From Leyella stercorea (lineage in GTDB: Bacteria; Bacteroidota; Bacteroidia; Bacteroidales; Bacteroidaceae), in contig NZ_JADYTS010000014.1 of assembly GCF_021531355.1 (NCBI RefSeq), positions 1 to 44,501 of the forward strand: DNA of 44,501 nucleotides, given 5' to 3'. Made by a program: the position numbers and the translations under genes. This document shows, piece after piece, positions 9,001 through 16,884 of the stretch (within the stretch, counting starts at the first letter, position 1; each line of letters starts with the position of its first letter). The notes beneath the pieces were generated by a model. It saw only the letters and a program-made list of their open reading frames with translations, ran no database searches and was not told where the DNA came from.

Positions 9001-10098
9001 AGCCTCAGCGCTCCACGGCTTCACGATGTTGCCAGCCTTAAGCGTAACGGAAGCGGTAAGATTGCCGTTCTTGTCGATATCGCCTACTGTAGCAGTAGCG
9101 CCCACACCCGGCACGAGAGTGTTCTCGTCAGAGTATAGACGGTTTTCGTACAGCTTATAGTCGATGGTATATCCCTTTACAGCCTTTGTAGTGAGGTTGC
9201 TCACGTTGGCTGAGATATGCAGCGAAGCGTCGGTGTAAGTATCGTCGTAATCTGGAATGGCCTTCAAGTCGCGCACCTGCACCTTAGGCTTGGCGGTGAG
9301 CGAAACGCTGCGGAAGATACCCGGCAGACGGAACATGTCCTGGCTCTCAAGGAACGAGCCGTCGCTATGACGGTAAACCTCAACAGCCACTACGTTGCCG
9401 CCCTTCTTATTAAGATAAGGTGTAATGTCAAACTGAGCAAGGTTGCGCGAGTTCTTTGCAAAACCTACATACTTGCCGTTGATGTAGAGATAGAAGAACG
9501 AGTCTACACCGTCGAAGTTGATGTATACCTCCTTGCCATGCCAATCGGCAGGTACGTCAAACGAGCGGCGGTATGAGCCTACCTCGTTGCGGTTGTTGTA
9601 TGTCATCCAGTTCTTGTTGGGTGTGCGCATCACGCCACCCTTCCAGTCGCCCACCTTTACGCTGTGCTGGAAGATGACACGCTGGTTGGAATACAGCGGC
9701 ATGCCATACTTGAACGTGCCGTCGTCCTTGGCACCAGCCATGTTCCAGTTCATCGGAACCTGCACACGGTCCCAAGCCGATGCGTCAAAATCGGTACGAT
9801 AGAAGTCCTTCGGACGTTCGTCGGGATTCTTTGCCCAATGGAACAGCCACTCTCCGTCGAGAGTCTTCCAGAGTGATGAGTTCTCGGGCAGCACGCGACG
9901 AGCCTCGTCAACGTTCTTGAACGAGAAGAACCACGCATGCGGCTGCTGCTTGTTGTAAGCCACTGAGTCAGGACTCTGCCACTCCCATCCCGTAGGAGCC
10001 TGCATCTGTCCGTAATAGAAACCTCCAAGCTGTGTGGTCTGGGCGTACATTGGCGACGCCAGCAGAGCAGCCAAAAGGGTCAGGGTTGATTTGTTCAT
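6025..10098 (-). CDS. GH2 beta-galactosidase (LacZ-type) with C-terminal F5/8 module, secreted
   Basis: A 1357-residue exported enzyme with a signal peptide ending near MYAQ (20). The order is jelly-roll sugar-binding domain (about 75-270, with DGVDSFFYLYINGKYVG and SQDMFRLPGIFRSV), immunoglobulin-like domain, and TIM barrel with acid/base Glu535 (WSLGNEAGPG) and nucleophile Glu598 (HISEYAHSMGN). A second Ig domain and the Bgal small-chain supersandwich domain follow (RAPTDNDAGIG, YYGRGPVNNYNDR). After these come a linker with a chitobiase-C-like stretch and a C-terminal F5/8/CBM32-like domain (about 1215-1355). It is about 300 residues longer than E. coli LacZ because of the extra modules. 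It probably trims terminal beta-galactose from host glycans. It starts 39 bp after the ABC ATPase gene, with a 16-bp perfect palindrome in the gap. Confidence 0.93.
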   Translation of the reverse strand: MNKSTLTLLAALLASPMYAQTTQLGGFYYGQMQAPTGWEWQSPDSVAYNKQQPHAWFFSFKNVDEARRVLPENSSLWKTLDGEWLFHWAKNPDERPKDFYRTDFDASAWDRVQVPMNWNMAGAKDDGTFKYGMPLYSNQRVIFQHSVKVGDWKGGVMRTPNKNWMTYNNRNEVGSYRRSFDVPADWHGKEVYINFDGVDSFFYLYINGKYVGFAKNSRNLAQFDITPYLNKKGGNVVAVEVYRHSDGSFLESQDMFRLPGIFRSVSLTAKPKVQVRDLKAIPDYDDTYTDASLHISANVSNLTTKAVKGYTIDYKLYENRLYSDENTLVPGVGATATVGDIDKNGNLTASVTLKAGNIVKPWSAEAPHRYTLVGELKDKKGNTVETFSTNVGFRKIEIKDTPADKDEFGLAGRYYYLNGQPIKMKGVNRHENNPATGHYVSREQMEHEVFLMKRGNINHVRDCHYPDAPYWYYLCDKYGIYLEDEANIESHEYYYGKESLSHVKEFRNAHVARNMEMVHATVNNPSVVIWSLGNEAGPGDTFKDCYAAIKAYDTSRPVQYERNNDIVDMGSNQYPSIPWVQEAVKGKYDIKYPYHISEYAHSMGNAVGNLVDYWNAIESTNFFMGGAIWDWVDQALYNVDPKTGKKYWGYGGDFGMDNKPNDGMFCMNGIMRPDLSPKAQYFEVKKVYQNVGVKAVDMTKGRIEIFNKNYFEPLRGYQIVWSLWKDGECIKSEGQLMGAKNIVGPRERQEYTLDYDFAKLDPQSEYFVKVQFLQGKDMPWAKKGYVQMEEQLRVKGADVKATAVKAVANANGNITYTQDAKTVTVKGDNFNATFSLTDGALNSLSYGGNTVFAEGNGPKLDAFRAPTDNDAGIGYHNAWFKFGLYDLDHRVIGKPTVMKQKDGSLQISMTVESQGKEGCKQVYGNRDRDPQSAYKFGVDKQKLGKDDFKFVTNQIYTVYKDGSIELNSAISANRNSVILPRIGYAMKLPNTYKQFDYYGRGPVNNYNDRKTGQFIEHHRGIVGEQDILLPKPQSMGNREEVRWCALTEQGKQSVVFVADSTMSVSALPWSAQQMTVVAHANELPVSDGTYLHLDAKVTGLGGASCGQGGPLKDDRAYSQNYNFGFVIRPAADASAKAMADAAKVSLSGEQPISIEHRQTGKVLLSTPAKNRTVVYALNGAKKPTVYKGAIDMSKGGTITTWYKETPNQKTTMTFDKVDFVPLQIAFVSSEEPEEGDAVHLVDGDESTIWHTMYSITLAKFPHWIDFDASEPKTIKGFKLLPRQDTSYGRIKNYEIYVSNDGKTWGSPIMKGNFDSSGELKKVMFDKPVKARYVRFRALNAHYGVDYASAAEFSLIAE

Positions 10099-10103
10099 TG
10101 TTG

Positions 10104-10119
10104 TTATTAAATTTAATAA
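10104..10119. promoter_or_regulatory. 16-bp perfect palindrome before the GH2 gene
   Basis: TTATTAAATTTAATAA, a perfect dyad 5 bp upstream of the GH2 start codon in the short gap after the ABC gene. It could be an operator or an RNA element affecting initiation. No T-run follows it, so it is not a usual terminator. Confidence 0.45.
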
Positions 10120-10137
10120 GTGTTTGTTTCGTAAATA

Positions 10138-10839
10138 TTATACATTGAAGTATTTGTCGAGTATCTCCTCTGCCTTACCGTCAGAGTTGTCGATATCCTC
10201 TATTATCTTGCCATTCTCAAGCAGCGCCACACGTGTAGATATCTCTACGGTGTGCTGCAGGTTGTGGCTCGACACCATTACCGTAGCGCCGGTTGAACGG
10301 TTGAATTCGGTCAGTATACGCTTCAGTTGGTTCTGGCTGCTTGGGTCGAGAAAGTTGAACGGCTCGTCGAGTATCACGAGCTGCGGACTGTTGAGCAGTG
10401 CTGCCACAATGCCTATCTTCTGCTTATTGCCAGCCGAGAAGTCGCGTATGTACTTCTTTTTTCCTATTATCTCGTCGCCCATGAAGGTCTCAAACGTCTT
10501 GAGTCGTTCCTCCACCTGCTCCTTTGTCATGCCCGACACCTTGCCGACAAACTCAAAATACTCCTCGGCAGTGAGGAAGTCGATGAGAAACGAGTTGTCG
10601 ATGAAAGCGCCAGTCAGCAGTTTCCAGTCCTCGCTCGTGGCTGGGTCTATCCCGTCAATGAGCACATTGCCTTCCGTTGCCTTCGCCAAATCGAGCATCA
10701 ATCTGAACAAAGTCGTCTTGCCGGCACCGTTGTTTCCCACAAGTCCCACTACCTGTCCATTGCCAATAGTGAAGTGTGGAATGTCCACAGCGACATGCTC
10801 GCCGAAACATTTTTTGAGGTTATTGAGTTGTATGTGCAT
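10138..10839 (-). CDS. ABC transporter ATP-binding protein without a visible permease
   Basis: A 233-residue nucleotide-binding subunit. I chose the ATG at 10839 (MHIQLNNLKKCFG) because a perfect promoter lies just upstream of it. The longer frame to 10881 would put its start inside that promoter. Motifs: Walker A GNNGAGKT (35-42), signature FSAGNKQKIG (degenerate from LSGGQ), Walker B LVILDEPFNFLDP, and H-loop SSHNL. It resembles the ATPase halves of ABC-2 type exporters in Bacteroidota. No membrane partner is encoded next to it: the neighbours are uvrA upstream and the GH2 enzyme downstream. The transported substrate is unknown. Confidence 0.88.
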   Translation of the reverse strand: MHIQLNNLKKCFGEHVAVDIPHFTIGNGQVVGLVGNNGAGKTTLFRLMLDLAKATEGNVLIDGIDPATSEDWKLLTGAFIDNSFLIDFLTAEEYFEFVGKVSGMTKEQVEERLKTFETFMGDEIIGKKKYIRDFSAGNKQKIGIVAALLNSPQLVILDEPFNFLDPSSQNQLKRILTEFNRSTGATVMVSSHNLQHTVEISTRVALLENGKIIEDIDNSDGKAEEILDKYFNV

Positions 10840-10850
10840 CTTTTTTGTGG

Positions 10851-10882
10851 CAAATTTACCATTTTTCTTGCACAACAGCAAA
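10851..10882 (-). promoter_or_regulatory. Promoter of the ABC ATPase (and possibly GH2)
   Basis: Leftward TTTG (10879-10882), exactly 20 bp, TAAATTTG (10851-10858). The predicted start is near 10844, only a few bases before the ATG at 10839, so the leader is very short. Confidence 0.75.
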
Positions 10883-10921
10883 TTTTACGAGCTATATTAT
10901 AGCATTATGCCGTAGTTGATA

Positions 10922-13759
10922 TCACTTGTTTTCAAGCTCCATCTTCAGGAACTTCGGCGTATAGCCTTCTTTCGACTCTGCCACTTCTTCGGGCGTTCCG
11001 GCTATGAGCAGGCGTCCACCGCCACGACCTCCTTCCGGACCAATGTCGATGATATGGTCGGCAAGCTTTATGACATCGAGGTTGTGCTCGATTATTATCA
11101 CCGTGTTGCCACGGTCTACCAGTTGCTGCAACACGTCCATCAGTATGCGTATGTCCTCAAAGTGGAGTCCCGTGGTAGGCTCATCGAGGATATATAGCGT
11201 TTTGCCCGTGTCGCGCTTGCTCAGTTCGGTGGCGAGCTTCACGCGCTGGCTCTCGCCTCCCGACAGCGTGGTCGATGGTTGTCCGAGCTTGATGTAGCCC
11301 AGTCCCACGTCCTGTATGGTCTTTATCTTCTGCAATATGGCAGGCACGTTCTCGAAGAATTCCACCGCCTGGTTGATGGTCATGTCCAGTACGTCGGCAA
11401 TGCTCTTGCCCTTGTAGCGCACTTCGAGAGTCTCGCGGTTGTAGCGCTTGCCGTGGCACACCTCGCACGGCACCATCACGTCGGGCAGGAAGTTCATCTC
11501 GATAGTCTTGTAGCCGTTGCCCTTGCAGGTTTCGCAGCGTCCGCCCTTCACGTTGAACGAGAATCGACCGGGCTTGTAGCCACGAATCTTAGCCTCGGGC
11601 AGAGCCACGAAGAGCGAGCGTATGTCGGAGAAAACGCCGGTGTAGGTGGCAGGATTTGAGCGCGGAGTGCGTCCCAATGGCGACTGGTCGACATTCACCA
11701 CCTTATCTATATATTCTATTCCCTCAATCGAGTCGTAGGGCATCGGCTTCTTTAGCGAGCGGTAGAAATGCTTGGACAGAATGGGCTGCAACGTCTCGTT
11801 GATGAGTGTCGACTTGCCCGAACCGCTCACGCCAGTCACCACGATAAGTTCGCCAAGCGGGAACGACACGTCCACGTTCTTCAGGTTGTTGCCACGTGCA
11901 CCGTGTATCGTTATCGCCTTGCCGTTGCCCTTGCGGCGTTCGGTAGGCACGGCAATCTTACGGTCGCCGTTGAGATAGTCGGCTGTGAGTGTATGGTGCT
12001 TAAGCATATCCTGCGGAGTGCCCTGAAACACCACCTCGCCACCACGCATACCTGCCTTCGGACCAATGTCTACAATCCAGTCGGCAGCAAGCATCATGTC
12101 CTTGTCGTGCTCCACTACCACCACTGTGTTGCCCATGTCGCGCAGCTGCTTGAGCGAGTGGATGAGTCGCTCGTTGTCGCGTTGGTGCAGTCCTATGCTC
12201 GGCTCGTCGAGGATATAGAGCACATTGACGAGCTGAGACCCTATCTGTGTGGCAAGACGTATGCGCTGGCTCTCACCTCCAGAGAGCGTTGCCGACTGGC
12301 GGTTGAGCGACAGATAGTCGAGACCCACGTCCAATAGGAACGATATTCGTGTTCGTATCTCCTTCAGTATTTCCGCAGCTATGGTGCGTTGGCGGTCGTC
12401 CAGATGCGCCTCTACATCATTAAGCCACTCGTTGAGTTGGCTAATGTCCATCGAGGCAAGTTCGAATATGTTCTTGTCCCAAACCTTATACGACAACGAT
12501 TCACGGCAAAGTCGCTGGCCGTGACACTCCGGACACTCGCACGTAGCAAGAAACTGGTCAGCCCATTTCTGTCCGCTCGTAGTGTCGTCGTTCTCCATTA
12601 CCGAGCGCAGATACTTTATCACACCGTCGAACGTAGTGAAATAGTCGCTCGATGTATGCACCACCTCTTTGTCGATACGCACCGTTTCGAGCGAACCGTA
12701 CATTATTTCGTTCATCGTGTCTTCGGGTATCTCGCTCACAGGAGTCTTCAGTGTCAGTCCTGCCTTTTCCAATATGGCTGATATCTGCCAGAAGATAAGC
12801 TGGTTCTTGTATTTGCCCAACGGCACAATTGCCCCCTCATGTATTGAGAGAGAGTCGTCGGGTATTACCTTCTTGAGGTCAATCTCGTTGACATAGCCAA
12901 GTCCCTTGCACTTGGGGCAAGCTCCTTCGGGCGAGTTGAACGAGAACATATTCGGTGCGGGGTCGCGATAGCTTATGCCTGTTGTGGGGCACATGAGTCG
13001 CTTTGAGTAGCTCTTTGCCTCGCTCGTGTTCTTGTCGAGAATCATCAGCAGACCGTCACCCTGTCGCATGGCAGTCTCGATGGTCTTCTTCAGACGGTCG
13101 TCAAATCCCTCACGCATCTGCATCTTGTCTATCACCACCTCAATATTGTGGTTCTTGTAGCGGTCGGTCTTCATGCCCGGCGTTATATCCTTTATCTCGC
13201 CGTCGACACGCACGTACAGATAGCCCTTGTGGCGCAGCGTCTCGAATAGTTCGCGATAGTGTCCCTTACGCTGCCGCACGAGTGGCGCGAGGATGTATAT
13301 GCGGTGGCCAGCATACTGGGTATTGATCATGTCGAGAATGCGCTCCTCGGTATATTTCACCATCTTTTCGCCCGTAGCATAGCTGTATGCCGTGCCGGCA
13401 CGTGCATATAGCAGACGCAGATAGTCGTATATCTCGGTCGTGGTGCCCACGGTAGAGCGTGGATTGCGGTTGGTGGTCTTCTGTTCAATGGAGATGACGG
13501 GGCTTAGTCCGGTGATGTTGTCTACATCCGGACGCTCCAGTCCGCCGAGAAAGTTGCGTGCGTATGCCGAGAAGGTGTCGATGTAGCGGCGCTGTCCCTC
13601 TGCATATATGGTGTCGAAGGCAAGCGACGACTTGCCCGAACCGCTCAGTCCGGTGATGACGGTGAGCGAACCGCGCGGTATTTCCACGTCGATGTTTTTA
13701 AGATTGTGGACGCGTGCGCCCCAGACATTTATCTTGCCTTCTTCTGAATAGCTACCCAT
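10922..13759 (-). CDS. uvrA: Excinuclease ABC subunit A
   Basis: A 945-residue damage-recognition ATPase of nucleotide excision repair, acting with UvrB and UvrC. Two ABC modules are visible: Walker [10 protein letters not shown] near residue 35 and [10 protein letters not shown] in the second half. There are two signatures ([12 protein letters not shown] and [12 protein letters not shown]) and two Walker B segments ([23 protein letters not shown]). Zinc-binding CxxC pairs occur in [10 protein letters not shown] / [10 protein letters not shown] and [12 protein letters not shown] / [11 protein letters not shown] chose the ATG at 13759 ([20 protein letters not shown]). The upstream frame to 13825 adds 22 unconserved residues and would touch the preceding gene. 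With this start the gene follows the CHU_C protein gene by 62 bp. Confidence 0.96.
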   Translation of the reverse strand: MGSYSEEGKINVWGARVHNLKNIDVEIPRGSLTVITGLSGSGKSSLAFDTIYAEGQRRYIDTFSAYARNFLGGLERPDVDNITGLSPVISIEQKTTNRNPRSTVGTTTEIYDYLRLLYARAGTAYSYATGEKMVKYTEERILDMINTQYAGHRIYILAPLVRQRKGHYRELFETLRHKGYLYVRVDGEIKDITPGMKTDRYKNHNIEVVIDKMQMREGFDDRLKKTIETAMRQGDGLLMILDKNTSEAKSYSKRLMCPTTGISYRDPAPNMFSFNSPEGACPKCKGLGYVNEIDLKKVIPDDSLSIHEGAIVPLGKYKNQLIFWQISAILEKAGLTLKTPVSEIPEDTMNEIMYGSLETVRIDKEVVHTSSDYFTTFDGVIKYLRSVMENDDTTSGQKWADQFLATCECPECHGQRLCRESLSYKVWDKNIFELASMDISQLNEWLNDVEAHLDDRQRTIAAEILKEIRTRISFLLDVGLDYLSLNRQSATLSGGESQRIRLATQIGSQLVNVLYILDEPSIGLHQRDNERLIHSLKQLRDMGNTVVVVEHDKDMMLAADWIVDIGPKAGMRGGEVVFQGTPQDMLKHHTLTADYLNGDRKIAVPTERRKGNGKAITIHGARGNNLKNVDVSFPLGELIVVTGVSGSGKSTLINETLQPILSKHFYRSLKKPMPYDSIEGIEYIDKVVNVDQSPLGRTPRSNPATYTGVFSDIRSLFVALPEAKIRGYKPGRFSFNVKGGRCETCKGNGYKTIEMNFLPDVMVPCEVCHGKRYNRETLEVRYKGKSIADVLDMTINQAVEFFENVPAILQKIKTIQDVGLGYIKLGQPSTTLSGGESQRVKLATELSKRDTGKTLYILDEPTTGLHFEDIRILMDVLQQLVDRGNTVIIIEHNLDVIKLADHIIDIGPEGGRGGGRLLIAGTPEEVAESKEGYTPKFLKMELENK

Positions 13760-13821
13760 AAGTATTGATTTATTATCTGTTAAATCTGATTTTAATGGTT
13801 CGAAAAAATGCGGAACTACTG

Positions 13822-14532
13822 TCATTCGGTTCCGCCAGCGGCTGTCTCGGTGTATCCGCGCAGCAGATTCACATCGCTCTTGATGTTGAATCGTCTGCCG
13901 TCGGCACCCTTAGCCTTCACCAGCACAAAGTAAACGCCCTGTGCCACATCGCGCCCTTTGTACTTGCCGTCCCATCCACCAGCAGGGTCGGTCCATTCGT
14001 ACAGTTTCTGTCCCCAACGGTTGAATACGGTGGCTTTAAACTCCACGATGCTCTGGTAGCCGCTCTTGACACGATACACATCGTTTATGCCGTCGCCGTT
14101 GGGCGAGAAGGCGTTGGGCATCTCGAGTTTGCTCTCGGCTATCGACACCGTGATAGGTGTGGCATCTGCCCAATACTCGGCGGTGTAAGCTACTGTATCA
14201 GTGCCAAGAACGAAGGTGGCATACAGCTCGATGATGTGTGTGCCAGCCTCAACAAAGGTGTATTCGGTGTCTTCGTCGTATCGGGTGAGATAGGGCGACT
14301 GCGCTCCTTCCTTTCTGAATCGCCACTCGTAGTGGGCTGTATAAGCACCCACATCAGCAGCACGGGCTGCGAGCGTTACGGTGAGTGGCGCCGAACCGGT
14401 GTAGCTCAGCCCCGTATCGTCGCCTTCGGGGGTATGAAACGTTGCCAATGGGTCGATGGTGGGCACCACGTCGGCACGGGCGTCCACACAAACCATGCAA
14501 GCTAAAAGCAATATTAATTGAAGGATGTTCAT
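13822..14532 (-). CDS. Secreted protein with CHU_C / T9SS type B C-terminal domain
   Basis: A 236-residue protein, starting at the ATG at 14532 (an upstream in-frame codon at 14541 is TTG and falls in the promoter). A signal peptide covers residues 1-20. The middle is a PKD/Ig-like beta domain (TAHYEWRFRKEG, AGTHIIELYATF). The last 90 or so residues are the gliding-motility-associated C-terminal domain: MPNAFSPNGDGINDVYRV, ATVFNRWGQKLYEW, GGWDGKYKGRDVAQGVYF and a terminal KSDVNLLRGY segment. In Bacteroidota this domain is a type IX secretion signal (type B), so the protein is probably carried across the outer membrane. It is unusually small for such cargo, with little besides one Ig-like domain. 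A PorT-like barrel is encoded nearby on the other strand. Confidence 0.88.
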   Translation of the reverse strand: MNILQLILLLACMVCVDARADVVPTIDPLATFHTPEGDDTGLSYTGSAPLTVTLAARAADVGAYTAHYEWRFRKEGAQSPYLTRYDEDTEYTFVEAGTHIIELYATFVLGTDTVAYTAEYWADATPITVSIAESKLEMPNAFSPNGDGINDVYRVKSGYQSIVEFKATVFNRWGQKLYEWTDPAGGWDGKYKGRDVAQGVYFVLVKAKGADGRRFNIKSDVNLLRGYTETAAGGTE

Positions 14533-14538
14533 AATATG

Positions 14539-14569
14539 CAAAGTTAACTATTATATTGCACACTACAAA
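14539..14569 (-). promoter_or_regulatory. Promoter of the CHU_C protein gene
   Basis: Leftward TTTG (14566-14569), 19 bp, TAACTTTG (14539-14546). The start codon follows six bases later, so the predicted transcript begins at or within a few bases of the ATG. Confidence 0.75.
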
Positions 14570-14634
14570 GCCAAGGCTTTGTTTTAATAACTTTATTTAT
14601 AAGACAAACATTTCATTTTACAATATATTTTATG

Positions 14635-14642
14635 TACTTTTG
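14635..14642 (+). promoter_or_regulatory. -7 box of the LysM protein gene
   Basis: TACTTTTG matches TAnnTTTG. TTTC (three of four) lies 20 bp upstream at 14611-14614. The predicted start near 14649 gives a leader of only a few bases before the ATG at 14654, or about 14 bases before an in-frame ATG at 14663. Confidence 0.55.
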
Positions 14643-14653
14643 CAGAAAAATAT

Positions 14654-16039
14654 ATGACAACTATGAGACGTTACTTCAGACTTATTTTGTGCTTCTGCGC
14701 TTTGCTGATAGCCACAGCAGTGGCAGGACAGACCATAAAGTGGCAGGAACTGTACAAGGTGAAGAAGAAAGACACCATATACGGCATTGCCAAAAAGTTT
14801 AATATCACCATCGACGAGCTGATTCGCGCCAACCCCGCTATGCAGAAAGCCGACTACTCTCTGCAAAAGGGCGACCAGCTGCTCATACCCTACCCAGCAG
14901 CTAAGCCTGCAGCCACAACTACTCCTGCCACAGCGGCAACAAATACTCAGGCTCAGAGCACTGCTACACACCAGCGTGCAGCCGATGGCACAGTGCGCAT
15001 AGGCGTAATGCTGCCTCTGCACAATGTTGACGGCGACGGACAGCGTATGGTCGAATACTATCGAGGTGTGCTCATGGCGTGCGACTCGTTGCGCTCGCAG
15101 GGCATTGCCACACATGTATATGCTTGGAATGTGCCTATCGACGCCAACGTACAGCAGACCATCAACGACGACAATGCACGCCAGTGCGACATCATCTTCG
15201 GTCCGCTCTACACCAAGCAGGTGAAACCCATAGGCGACTTCTGCCGCAAGAACGGCATACGCCTTGTCATTCCGTTCTCAATCAACGGCAACGACGTGGC
15301 ACAGAACGAGCGCATCTATCAGGTGTTCCAGACTCCGGCACAACAGAACGAGGCTTCTATCAACGCTTTCGTACAGCGATTCAAGGGTCGACACATAGTG
15401 ATTGTCGACTGCAACGACACCACAAGTCGCAAGGGCGTGTTCACCTTCAACCTGCGCAAACGTCTTGAAAAGGCTGGCACGACATACAGCATTACAAATC
15501 TGAAGTCGACTGACGCATCATTTGCCAAGGCTTTCAGCACCACTCTGCCCAACGTGGTAGTGCTCAACACCGGACGCTCGCCCGAGCTGAACGCTACTCT
15601 CGCCAAGCTCAACACGCTCACCGCAACCAACAAGGGACTGAGCATCTCGCTGTATGGCTACACCGAGTGGCTGATGTATACCAAGGTATATACCGACTAC
15701 TATTACAAGTACGACACATACATCCCGACAACGTTCTACTACAATCCGTTTGCAGGCAAGACCATAGCCGTAGAGCGCAACTATCGCCAATGGTTCAAGT
15801 CGGACATGCGTCAAGCTTTGCCTCGATTCGCGCTGACCGGATTCGACCACGCACAGTTCTTCATCCGTGGACTGCACAAGTATGGCGACCGATTCAACGG
15901 AACACAGCAGCAGAACACATACACTCCGCTGCAGACTCCACTAAAATTCAAGCGCGTAGGCACGGGCGGCATGCAGAACGAAAGTTTCATGCTTGTTCAC
16001 TACAAGCCTAACAGAACACTGGAGTCGATATCATATTAA
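14654..16039 (+). CDS. LysM and periplasmic-binding-fold protein
   Basis: A 461-residue exported protein with a signal peptide (residues 1-25, cleavage near VAGQ). A LysM domain (about 32-78: YKVKKKDTIYGIAKKFN ... LQKGDQLLIP) should bind peptidoglycan. After an Ala/Thr-rich linker comes a type 1 periplasmic binding fold (about 110-440: VRIGVMLPLHNVDGDGQRMVEYYRG, CDIIFGPLYTKQVKPIGDFC), like leucine-binding proteins. In Bacteroidota such proteins are not part of ABC importers and may act in cell-envelope assembly or sensing. No permease is nearby. The next gene (PorT-like) follows after 17 bp, so the two form an operon. ATG at 14663 is an alternative start. Confidence 0.85.
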   Translation: MTTMRRYFRLILCFCALLIATAVAGQTIKWQELYKVKKKDTIYGIAKKFNITIDELIRANPAMQKADYSLQKGDQLLIPYPAAKPAATTTPATAATNTQAQSTATHQRAADGTVRIGVMLPLHNVDGDGQRMVEYYRGVLMACDSLRSQGIATHVYAWNVPIDANVQQTINDDNARQCDIIFGPLYTKQVKPIGDFCRKNGIRLVIPFSINGNDVAQNERIYQVFQTPAQQNEASINAFVQRFKGRHIVIVDCNDTTSRKGVFTFNLRKRLEKAGTTYSITNLKSTDASFAKAFSTTLPNVVVLNTGRSPELNATLAKLNTLTATNKGLSISLYGYTEWLMYTKVYTDYYYKYDTYIPTTFYYNPFAGKTIAVERNYRQWFKSDMRQALPRFALTGFDHAQFFIRGLHKYGDRFNGTQQQNTYTPLQTPLKFKRVGTGGMQNESFMLVHYKPNRTLESISY

Positions 16040-16056
16040 AACGCTATAATCAATAT

Positions 16057-16824
16057 ATGTTTCAAACATTAAGACTTAAAACCGTTGCCCTGCTTGCCGT
16101 GTTGCTGATGGCATCAACTACGATTCGTGCCCAGATAGGCGACCACCGCAACGACCTGGCTATCGGATTCAATGGCGGCTTCATAATGAGCAGCATTGGA
16201 TTTACGCCAAAGGTGACGCAAGGCACTCACACCGGATTTACAGCCGGACTGTCGATGCGTTACACATGCGAGAAATACTTCAAGACAATATGCTCGATAT
16301 CAGCCGAGGTGAACTATGCACGCATAGGATGGAAAGAAAGCATACTGACCGTCAACGACGAGCCGGTGATAAACGGCGTGACAGGACTGCCTGAAGCTTA
16401 CCAACGTGACATCAACTACATACAGGTGCCCATATTCGCCCATTTGGCATGGGGACGTGAACGTAAAGGCGTACAGTTCTTCTTCAAACTTGGACCACAG
16501 TTCGGATATATGCTGAACGAGTCGACAAAGACCAACTTCAAATTCAAGGAAGCTAACTTAGCCGACCGCGCCAACTACACCTGTGCACAGGACACAATGG
16601 CTGTGGAGAATAAGTTCGACTTTGGCATTGCCGCCGGCGTGGGAATGGAATACTCAATACCTAAAGTAGGACACTTCCTGCTCGAAGGACGCTACTACTA
16701 CGGACTCGGCAACATATACGGCGACTCCAAGCGCGACTACTTTGCCAAGTCAAACCATTCGAACATCGTAGTCAAGCTGTCGTATCTGTTCGACATCACG
16801 AGAACGAAGGGTCTAAAGAAGTGA
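16057..16824 (+). CDS. PorT-like outer-membrane beta-barrel protein
   Basis: A 255-residue protein with a signal peptide (cleavage near IRAQ, about 26). Alternating hydrophobic beta strands follow, as in small 8-stranded barrels of the OMP_b-brl_2/PorT group: GFNGGFIMSSIGFTP, FTAGLSMRYTC, SAEVNYARIGW, YIQVPIFAHLAWG, FKLGPQFGYMLN, DFGIAAGVGMEYSI, LLEGRYYYGLGNIYG, VVKLSYLFDI. PorT itself is needed for type IX secretion, but related barrels have other or unknown roles. The type assignment is to the family, not to PorT proper. It is co-transcribed with the LysM protein and possibly with the transporter 60 bp downstream. The nearby CHU_C cargo makes a T9SS link worth considering. Confidence 0.75.
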   Translation: MFQTLRLKTVALLAVLLMASTTIRAQIGDHRNDLAIGFNGGFIMSSIGFTPKVTQGTHTGFTAGLSMRYTCEKYFKTICSISAEVNYARIGWKESILTVNDEPVINGVTGLPEAYQRDINYIQVPIFAHLAWGRERKGVQFFFKLGPQFGYMLNESTKTNFKFKEANLADRANYTCAQDTMAVENKFDFGIAAGVGMEYSIPKVGHFLLEGRYYYGLGNIYGDSKRDYFAKSNHSNIVVKLSYLFDITRTKGLKK

Positions 16825-16884
16825 CAAACTTATACCAATAAAAAGATTTTTTACAACCATTAATAATAACCAATTTAAATTCTT

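Noticed and set aside
10034..10915. A 293-codon Ser-rich open frame on the + strand
   Set aside because: It is antisense to the ABC ATPase and its promoter. The Ser-rich composition is a codon-use shadow.
13760..13825. The longer N-terminus of UvrA (22 extra residues)
   Set aside because: UvrA proteins start close to the conserved [14 protein letters not shown] segment. The longer version would overlap the position of the preceding gene's stop region.
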